29,289 bases of DNA from a virus: positions 1-29,289 of IMG/VR virus record IMGVR_UViG_3300032286_000496; one strand, written 5' to 3'. A program made the position numbers and the translations under genes. Under the pieces are notes generated by a model. It did no database searches. It was not told where the DNA came from and saw nothing but the letters and a program-made list of their open reading frames with translations. Below, in pieces: positions 23,388 to 29,289 of the stretch. How positions within the stretch are numbered: position 1 is the first letter of the stretch; each line of letters starts with the position of its first letter.

Positions 23388-24128
23388 ATGGCAGACGTAA
23401 GAAATATTTTAGTTGGTGCAGCGCAAATTTTCGTTTCAACAGGAACGGGAAATTCACGCCCATCAACACAAACAGGTTCAGCAGGAGACATTGGCTGGTC
23501 AGCATCACAAAGTGCAAAGTCGTACTTAACAAGTGCAAGCACAAAGTGGAGAGATGTTGGTTATACCAACGCTGGTCTTGAAGTTTCGTATGAACCAGGA
23601 TACAACGATGTAAGCGTAGATCAGTTGCTTGACGCAGCTCGTCTATTCAAGGCATCAATCAAAGTTATGCTAAAGACAGAATTGACAGAGGCAACCCTTC
23701 AGAATATCAACTTGGTATTCGGACAGGCTGAGACTTCAACAGTATATTCAGACACAGGTACGGCAACCACCGCATCAGCAATCACTGGATCATACACTGG
23801 TAGTGCAGCAGCTACAGGTTCGGCAGTTCTCAACATTGCTGCTGGATCACTAGGTGACGCACCAGTTGAAAGATCGATTGTTGCTGTTGGAAATGCTCCA
23901 ACATCAATTTCAACATCAGCATCAGGTGCCCCTGTTTCTGCATCAGCAGCAATTAATAAAGAAAGAGTTTATGTTGCTCGCAGAGTAGTTCAAGTAGAAT
24001 CTTCATCGCATGGTTTGAAGCGTGATTCTGCAACGGTATTCCCCGTTCAGTTCCGTTGCTTACCAGATGATGCAGACAAGTACGATGGCGCAGAATACGG
24101 CGTTATCATCGATAGAATTTTAAGCTAG
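23388..24128 (+). CDS. Major tail (tube) protein, 246 aa
   Basis: The product starts MADVRNILVGAAQIFVSTG and shows the tail-tube pattern of actinophage siphoviruses: WRDVGYTNAGLEVSYEPGYNDVSVDQLLDAARLFKASIKVMLKTELTEATLQNI, then a terminal strand region (FPVQFRCLPDDADKYDGAEYGVIIDRIL). Between them (about residues 125-190) lies a Ser/Ala/Thr/Gly-rich segment that is probably a surface loop or inserted domain. Codons are biased as in the capsid gene, and the leader is the same extended ribosome-binding element. Both fit a very abundant virion component. It ends at a terminator and precedes the chaperone pair, as in other siphoviruses. Confidence 0.85.
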   Translation: MADVRNILVGAAQIFVSTGTGNSRPSTQTGSAGDIGWSASQSAKSYLTSASTKWRDVGYTNAGLEVSYEPGYNDVSVDQLLDAARLFKASIKVMLKTELTEATLQNINLVFGQAETSTVYSDTGTATTASAITGSYTGSAAATGSAVLNIAAGSLGDAPVERSIVAVGNAPTSISTSASGAPVSASAAINKERVYVARRVVQVESSSHGLKRDSATVFPVQFRCLPDDADKYDGAEYGVIIDRILS

Positions 24129-24152
24129 TCAATAGTTTAAGGCTTTACATAG

Positions 24153-24187
24153 ATACCCTCCAGAAATGGGGGGTATTTATGGTTTTG
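24153..24187 (+). terminator. Intrinsic terminator after the major tail gene
   Basis: A 9-bp stem (24153-24161 with 24168-24176, one G-U pair) closes a 6-nt loop and is followed by TTATGGTTTTG. It ends exactly 24 nt before the TATAAT of structural promoter 5. Confidence 0.85.
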
Positions 24188-24206
24188 ATTATATTATTGG
24201 TATAAT
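24177..24206 (+). promoter_or_regulatory. Structural promoter 5 (chaperones and tape measure)
   Basis: TTGG-TATAAT (24201-24206 hexamer) is an extended -10 with a T-rich -35 region formed by the terminator tail. The predicted start near 24213 gives a leader of about 19 nt carrying AAGGAGG. Confidence 0.65.
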
Positions 24207-24231
24207 GTTATAAGAATATAAGGAGGATGCT

Positions 24232-24567
24232 TTGCCAACTACAGTATACGATGTTGAGGAAATTCAACTATCAAACGGTAAAACACTAACAATCAAACCG
24301 CTTACAATTAAGCACTTAAAGAAATTTTTAAAAGTTATTAAGAAGATGGATGATCCAGAGATCACAGAAGAAGACCAGATTATGGAAATCTTTATCGAAG
24401 GTGCTATGGTCTGTTTAGAACAGTTAATGCCAGATCTTGCAGAAGACCGTGATCTATTTGAGGACACTATCGAAGTGCCTACCATGATGAAAATCTTGGA
24501 GGTAGCTGGGGGGCTAAAACTGAATGACCCAAACCTAGCACTGGCGGATCTGGCTGGGATGAACTAG
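24232..24567 (+). CDS. Tail assembly chaperone, short form (gpG-like)
   Basis: The gene starts at TTG 24232 with AAGGAGG 5 nt upstream. It encodes 111 aa with the actinophage chaperone pattern (EIQLSNGKTLTIKPLTIKHLKKFLKVIKKM ... ALVCLEQLMPDL-like helices). Its end overlaps a second frame. At CCCAAAC (24528-24534) a fraction of ribosomes can shift -1 to make the longer form. Short and long forms together coat the tape-measure protein and guide tail-tube assembly around it, as lambda gpG and gpGT do. It lies between the major tail and tape-measure genes, the diagnostic position. Confidence 0.9.
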   Translation: MPTTVYDVEEIQLSNGKTLTIKPLTIKHLKKFLKVIKKMDDPEITEEDQIMEIFIEGAMVCLEQLMPDLAEDRDLFEDTIEVPTMMKILEVAGGLKLNDPNLALADLAGMN

Positions 24568-24842
24568 ATCTCGCCAAGTTAGAATCTGAAGTTTTTCTTC
24601 TTGGACACTGGAAGAATTATGAAGAACTTGAATCTAGCTTATCGGTTGAAGAGTTGCTTGCAACAATTCGGGCGATATACGAAAAAGAGGATAGATCAAA
24701 TAGATTCCAGGCTGCAATACAAGGTGTAGACATGGAAGAACAATCGGACTCTACGGCTCAAGATGTTTTGGGTCTTAAGGGTTACGAAGCCCAAAAAGCG
24801 GGATTTGGAATAGGTCTTGGTCTTGGGTATATGGAGGAATAA
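24232..24842 (+). CDS. Tail assembly chaperone, -1 frameshifted long form (gpGT-like)
   Basis: The coding sequence is join(24232..24534, 24534..24842), 203 aa. The second frame has its own stop at 24525-24527, so the shift must occur between there and the zero-frame TAG at 24565-24567. CCCAAAC at 24528-24534 is the only good slippery heptamer in that interval. After the shift the protein continues PSTGGSGWDELDLAKLESEV, then FLLGHWKNYEELESSLSVEELL and FQAAIQGVD. This is the conserved second domain of actinophage chaperones, which has no start codon of its own in a suitable place. GGAGG inside its last codons serves the tape-measure gene. Confidence 0.88.
24528..24575 (+). other. -1 programmed ribosomal frameshift signal
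   Basis: The slippery heptamer C-CCA-AAC (24528-24534) is in the correct phase for both tRNAs to re-pair in -1 (CCC, AAA). After an 8-nt spacer a stem forms from GGCGGATCT (24543-24551) and AGATC-T-CGCC (24566-24575), 9 bp with one bulged T and a 14-nt loop. The zero-frame stop TAG lies at the loop-stem junction. Spacing and structure are those of classical -1 frameshift sites. Confidence 0.85.
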
Positions 24843-24845
24843 TTA

Positions 24846-27800
24846 GTGGTAAACCGCATTGATATTGAAGTTAGTGCTCTTGGTAATTTTTCGCAAATTC
24901 AAACAGAGCTTACTAAACTTAAGGCTACCATTGCCCAATTACAATCACAACCACTATTAGGAACTTCTGGTCAGGAAACCGCTAAAGAAATTCAAAATGT
25001 TCAAAAGCGATTCGACCAGATGGTTCTTTCTACAAGAGCCTTCAATGTTCAAATGGTTGAAATGTCCGACTCTGTGGACAAGTTTGGTCAAAATCTTGAA
25101 AGAGGAAAATTAAAACTTCACGATTACTTTAGGATTTATCGGGAAAATGCAAGAGGAATAAGAAACGAACTAGACGAACTTTCCGAAAGACAGGCAAGAA
25201 TCGGAAAGTCCGTAATTATTCCAGATGCTCTCAAAACGGGTTATTCAAGAGTAATCACCAGCATCAACGCTGATCTCAAAACACTTGGGGCACAGGAAGA
25301 TGCCGTAAGAATTAAAGCACAAGCTTTAAATACCGTCATTCGTGGAATGGGTACCGAACTTGTTAACTTGGGTAAAAATACCCAGTGGGCAGGTAGACAA
25401 CTTACAGTTGGTCTAACGGTACCCCTTTCTGCATTTGGGGCAGCAGCAGCAAAAGCTTTCCGAGATGTAGATAAAGAGTTGACCAGAATGGCAAAGGTCT
25501 ATGGAGATGGAGTAACTCAAACATCAGAGAAAACTATCTCCGAGATTCGTTCTCAAACTTTAGCTTTGGCAAATGAACTTGCTGCAACATATGGTATGGC
25601 AGCACAACAAACCGCAGCAGTCGCTGCTGATTTAGCTGCTACTGGTTTGCAAGGAAATGACCTACTTAAAGCAACTAAAGAAACTATGCGACTTTCAACT
25701 CTTGGTGAATTAGATCAGCAGAGTGCAATTAAGGCAACCGTAGCCCTTCAAAGAACTTTTAGACTCTCTACTAAGGATCTAAGTGAATCTATCAACTACC
25801 TAAACGCAGTGGAAAACCAAACAAGTACATCACTTGGGGATCTTGTTGAAGGATTGCCTCGTGCTGCTGTTGTTGTTAGACAGTTGGGTGGTTCCTACAA
25901 AGACCTCTCAGCAATGATGGTCGCTATGCGTGAAGCAGGTGTTCCAGCAGCAGAAGCAGCAAACTCCATCAAATCGGCAATGGCTTCTATTATTAATCCC
26001 AGCACAAAAGCAACAGAGTCCCTAAAGTCTTTTGGAATTGACATTCAAGACATTACGACAAAAAATGCTGGAAATCTTATTGGAATGATTCGTGATTTGC
26101 AATCTGCTCTAGACTCTATTGGCGGAACCAATAAAGTTCGAATGATTGAAGAAATCTTTGGAAAATTCCAGTTTGCTAAAGTTACAGCCTTGCTAGACAA
26201 CTTAGGAAAAGCGGGAAGCCAAACTCAAAGAGCATTCCAACTTGCAGCATCGTCATCTTCACAACTTGCAACCTTGGCGGAATCAGAATTAAAGCGTCAA
26301 ACAGAAAGTGTTAGCGGTAGATATAACAGAGCAATTCAAGATTTTAAAACTAAAATTGTTCCACTTGGAGAGCAAGTAACAAAGTGGGCTACTACCGCAA
26401 TGAATGTTTTCAACAAGTTCCTGGATATATTGAACAAATTTGCTCCACTTAAAAATCTTTTCGTTGGCTTGTTTGGAGGCTTGGCTATAGTTGGTCCAGT
26501 CCTCATGATGACTGGTATCATGGCAAATCTTGTTGGATCCATTATTAAGGGTGCAAACGCCTTTAGAATGTTTAAAGACGGATTTAAAACGGGCGGGCTA
26601 AGAGAAGCTTTCTCTAGTATTCAAAACTTCTACCAGAACATTGATATTAGTGCTATGGCTGCAGCACAAAATACTCAACAGTTTGGAAGCAACGCCCTTA
26701 ATGCTGTAAAGGCTTTTGAGGTACTTAACCTAGAACTTGTAAAGTTGAAAGAAAGACTTCACGACCTAGCCTTACACCCAATCACATTAAACCTAAAGAC
26801 AAACTACGCAAGCCTCTCTGATGAAGAACTATATGCAATGAATCTATACGAAAAAGATTCTAAGCAACAGGGTGGAGAAAGACCACACTATACATCAAAA
26901 TCAGATGCTATGCGAATGTATCAATCAAACCCCTCATCCTACAGACATTTGCAGGAAATTGAAAAGGATTACATTTCTCAACACGGACCACAAGAAGGTG
27001 CTAGAAAGTTCAAGCAATACTTTGAAGAAGGTCAGTCGGCACAATATGGCATGGTTCAACAAGGTGGGGCAGCAGCATTACTTCAACAAAGATATGGAAA
27101 AGAAAATGTAATCTATGGTCCAAAGTCGGGGGTAACTAAAGAAGAAATTTACACAAGAGAAGTAGCCAGACTTGTTGACATTCACGATCAAATTCTTGTT
27201 GGAAAAATTAAAGATCAAGAATTAGCAGCAGAGCAGTTAACAAGAATTCTTGGAACAGAAAGCAAAAAGGGTCAGGCTCTTAATGCAAGCGAATTATCTA
27301 AATTAGAGTCTATTGTTGCTCAGGTTACATTTGCCGAAGAGCAAATGGAGAAGGCTGTTATTGACAATCTTGTTCAACAAAGAGCAGTTCTTTCAGGTTC
27401 GGCTGAGTCTATTGAAGAGTTAAACATTGAAATAAAAAGAATTATGACTACTGGAGATCCTGGAAGTAGAGCTGCAAGAGTGGGTGCTGCTTGGAGCAAC
27501 TTCTTAAATACTCTGTCCCAAGAAGCCATTGATGAAATTACAACATTGAGAAATACTCTGTCTACTTACGCAGGTGCATCTACCCCTCAACAGACCCTGA
27601 TGATGGCAAGAAATGTTGAGGCTCGTATTGCAAGGCAAGCTCTTCAAGCTGGAGACATTCATGCTGCACAACTTGGTCCAGGTGAAACAATGGGTGCTCA
27701 AAGAATTAGATCCGCACTTGTTGCATATACTCCAACACTTCCAAACAAATTGCAAGCTGGTGGAAGTCCTTGGGTTCCAGGAAGCGGGGATGGAGACAAA

Positions 27801-29289
27801 GTTCCAGCCATGTTGGAGCCTGGAGAGTTTGTAGTTAATAAAAAAGCTGCCAAGCAATATGGTGGCTTACTTCATGATATTAATTGGAATAAAGCACCAA
27901 GATTCCAAACTGGAGATTTAGTTCCAGGCGGAGGGCTTCAAAGATCTCACATCATGTCAGACAAATCGGGACCACTCCTTCTATTAGACAAAGAAGCAAA
28001 CCTTGGTATGGAGCATGGAATATCTGGAACTAAATTGGCTCAAGCATTTAGTAATCCTCAAGCTTATGCCCTGATGCATCAAACTGGATTAAGGCTCGGA
28101 CTGACCCCAGAACAGTCAATAGAAAGTATTTCTAAGTTGAGGGAACAACTAATTAGAGCAGCACGAGCAAATCCAGACAAAATTTTCAGTGGGGGAAGTT
28201 TTGAAGAACTCTTTGGCGACCAGATTGTTCGATCTTCCCTATTCGATGGAAAAAACGGACACCTGTGGGCTTTAACATCTGAGGCTTTGTCCGTTAGAAC
28301 AAAAGAAGACCTTGAAAGAGCAAGAAAGTGGCAATCTGAAGGTTTGTTAGATGAAAAAATGATTAAAAGGCTGGACAAGGTTGAAGAAAAACTTAAACTT
28401 GGTCAATCTCTTGGTGGCACTGGTACCTCTGTATTGACTACAAGAGCAAAACAAGCTGGACTAATTAGATCTATGACAGCAACGGGTGGAGGGCTTGGAT
28501 CAAATGTTTGGCAAGCCATGAGATCTAATTTCCCAAACCTTGTCGGTGCATTTAGTAATGCACCAGGATTTGTAAGTGGCGGTTCCACCCTTGAAGATAT
28601 TTGGGGAGATAATCAAAGAATATATCGTGCACCACAATGGCAGGGACCAAGATTACCAGTTGACTATGGATTTAAAACTCGCCTACCAGTAGATGCTAAA
28701 CACCCATTCTTTTCAACAGAAGAGGAAGCAGAAGCATATCGTAAAGAATATCTTTCAACACCTCGTGGTGGAAGCGAAAAATTAGATCTTAGAGACATTC
28801 ACAGATTTGATAACGACAAGTATAATTTAGAGGCATTGGCAAACACTTGGCAACAGGGTCCAAAGGGCATTAGAAACCATCCAGAAAAGCTAGAAGCATT
28901 ACTACGTTTCTTTGCTCCAATTAAGCAAGCAATGACCTTAAGAAGAAAGTCGATGTTGGGAATTCCTGGAGAAATGCCAGACGCTCAACAGATTGCTATA
29001 TTAAAAGCACTTGAGTCTGGCAACTACGAATCAATACTTGGAAGTAAATTTAGCCTATCTGGAAAGCCTTCTGCATATACAGAATGGGGACCACAATGGT
29101 TAATGTCTCGTGAATTCCATGACCACCCGCTTAAAATGCGTCAAGCAGAGAATTCGGTGTCTAGTTCTCAATCAGAGATAGAAAACTTAGAGCGTTTTGT
29201 AGCGAATTTGCAAAGCCCAGATAAAGAAACAGCTAAGTTTGCTAGAGATCAACTTGTGTCAAGAAATTCTGTGTTTAAATCAGCCGAAG
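24846..29289 (+). CDS. Tape-measure protein, N-terminal 1,481 residues (cut by window end)
   Basis: The gene starts at GTG 24846 with GGAGG 8 nt upstream and stays open to the last base. It fixes tail length and is wrapped by the chaperones encoded just before it. Residues 1-130 are helical and coiled-coil-like. About 185-420 match the TP901-type tape-measure core (WAGRQLTVGLTVPLSAFG, then LAATGLQGNDLLKATKETMRLSTL). A hydrophobic segment (about 535-570) may insert in membrane during DNA entry. Residues 973-1000 carry the common GDxVPAMLEPGEFVVNKKAA motif. Beyond about 1010 the sequence no longer looks like tape: it is rich in Trp, Pro, His and charged residues and resembles a globular, possibly enzymatic, region that continues outside the window. 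Confidence 0.92.
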   Translation, partial: MVNRIDIEVSALGNFSQIQTELTKLKATIAQLQSQPLLGTSGQETAKEIQNVQKRFDQMVLSTRAFNVQMVEMSDSVDKFGQNLERGKLKLHDYFRIYRENARGIRNELDELSERQARIGKSVIIPDALKTGYSRVITSINADLKTLGAQEDAVRIKAQALNTVIRGMGTELVNLGKNTQWAGRQLTVGLTVPLSAFGAAAAKAFRDVDKELTRMAKVYGDGVTQTSEKTISEIRSQTLALANELAATYGMAAQQTAAVAADLAATGLQGNDLLKATKETMRLSTLGELDQQSAIKATVALQRTFRLSTKDLSESINYLNAVENQTSTSLGDLVEGLPRAAVVVRQLGGSYKDLSAMMVAMREAGVPAAEAANSIKSAMASIINPSTKATESLKSFGIDIQDITTKNAGNLIGMIRDLQSALDSIGGTNKVRMIEEIFGKFQFAKVTALLDNLGKAGSQTQRAFQLAASSSSQLATLAESELKRQTESVSGRYNRAIQDFKTKIVPLGEQVTKWATTAMNVFNKFLDILNKFAPLKNLFVGLFGGLAIVGPVLMMTGIMANLVGSIIKGANAFRMFKDGFKTGGLREAFSSIQNFYQNIDISAMAAAQNTQQFGSNALNAVKAFEVLNLELVKLKERLHDLALHPITLNLKTNYASLSDEELYAMNLYEKDSKQQGGERPHYTSKSDAMRMYQSNPSSYRHLQEIEKDYISQHGPQEGARKFKQYFEEGQSAQYGMVQQGGAAALLQQRYGKENVIYGPKSGVTKEEIYTREVARLVDIHDQILVGKIKDQELAAEQLTRILGTESKKGQALNASELSKLESIVAQVTFAEEQMEKAVIDNLVQQRAVLSGSAESIEELNIEIKRIMTTGDPGSRAARVGAAWSNFLNTLSQEAIDEITTLRNTLSTYAGASTPQQTLMMARNVEARIARQALQAGDIHAAQLGPGETMGAQRIRSALVAYTPTLPNKLQAGGSPWVPGSGDGDKVPAMLEPGEFVVNKKAAKQYGGLLHDINWNKAPRFQTGDLVPGGGLQRSHIMSDKSGPLLLLDKEANLGMEHGISGTKLAQAFSNPQAYALMHQTGLRLGLTPEQSIESISKLREQLIRAARANPDKIFSGGSFEELFGDQIVRSSLFDGKNGHLWALTSEALSVRTKEDLERARKWQSEGLLDEKMIKRLDKVEEKLKLGQSLGGTGTSVLTTRAKQAGLIRSMTATGGGLGSNVWQAMRSNFPNLVGAFSNAPGFVSGGSTLEDIWGDNQRIYRAPQWQGPRLPVDYGFKTRLPVDAKHPFFSTEEEAEAYRKEYLSTPRGGSEKLDLRDIHRFDNDKYNLEALANTWQQGPKGIRNHPEKLEALLRFFAPIKQAMTLRRKSMLGIPGEMPDAQQIAILKALESGNYESILGSKFSLSGKPSAYTEWGPQWLMSREFHDHPLKMRQAENSVSSSQSEIENLERFVANLQSPDKETAKFARDQLVSRNSVFKSAE

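Larger units (their letters stand above)
635..26597 (+). repeat. Dispersed polar hexamer GGCGGG (21 plus-strand copies)
   Basis: Hand-found plus-strand copies start at 635, 1108, 2089, 5646, 6697, 6995, 7357, 7948, 8359, 9346, 9367, 10812, 12646, 13159, 13535, 15326, 15649, 17105, 17933, 23231 and 26592; 13 continue as GGCGGGA. The reverse complement occurs only at 5631, 9944, 20469 and 22931. The pair at 5631 and 5646 is one terminator stem. The first three plus-strand copies lie in leftward genes. See the finding for interpretation. Confidence 0.5.

Noticed and set aside
22982-23542. 186-codon open frame on the minus strand
   Set aside because: It is antisense to the tail terminator and tail-tube genes, crosses their intergenic control region, and has no ribosome-binding site or family resemblance.
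1-29289. tRNA genes, integrase, attachment sites, insertion sequences
   Set aside because: No cloverleaf-like segment, recombinase motif or terminal inverted repeats with target duplications were seen in the intergenic spaces, all of which are under 150 nt.

Overview
The window looks like part of the genome of a tailed, double-stranded DNA bacteriophage of siphovirus type. It carries a contiguous head-neck-tail block: portal, XkdF-like maturation protease, major capsid protein, four connector and neck proteins, major tail protein, a frameshifted pair of tail assembly chaperones, and the first 1,481 codons of a tape-measure protein. No sheath gene, integrase, repressor, tRNA, CRISPR array or insertion sequence was seen. 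The sequence is AT-rich (about 38% G+C, estimated by eye). Leaderless promoters, ThyX, a B12-dependent ribonucleotide reductase and actinophage-like chaperone and tail-fibre vocabulary suggest an AT-rich actinobacterial host, perhaps freshwater. That host assignment is inference.

Layout. 1-483 (+): end of an unrecognised gene, two tiny early-type genes and a terminator. 572-2485 (-): an operon read leftwards. It holds a CxxC protein, an unknown small protein, two proteins built from three zinc-finger-like modules of identical spacing, and thyX, which is flanked by two very short membrane-protein genes that overlap it. 2486-2634: a divergent control region whose two promoters share one -35 box. 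2635-5610 (+): a leaderless GT4-like glycosyltransferase and a class II ribonucleotide reductase, then a strong terminator. 5713-15532 (+): four adhesion genes, namely a small beta-sandwich protein, a 1,550-aa modular fibre, an Mtd-N-like fibre and a LamG/CBM protein. They lie upstream of the portal gene instead of after the tape measure. 15583-29289 (+): the head and tail genes.

How it works together. ThyX and NrdJ supply dTMP and deoxynucleoside triphosphates for replication. The glycosyltransferase may modify DNA, virion or host surface. Morphogenesis genes are transcribed from a repeated extended -10 promoter (TGGTATAAT type, five good copies). Three of these promoters sit directly behind an intrinsic terminator, with hairpin-to-promoter spacing of about 24 nt. 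Capsid and tail-tube genes share an identical 15-nt leader that nearly matches the whole anti-Shine-Dalgarno tail. The chaperone pair is produced by a -1 frameshift at CCCAAAC followed by a hairpin 8 nt downstream.

The least explained signals are the over-represented, strand-polarised hexamer GGCGGG, the terminator-promoter modules, and a non-tape-like C-terminal region of the tape-measure protein that is cut by the window end. All counts and alignments were made by hand.
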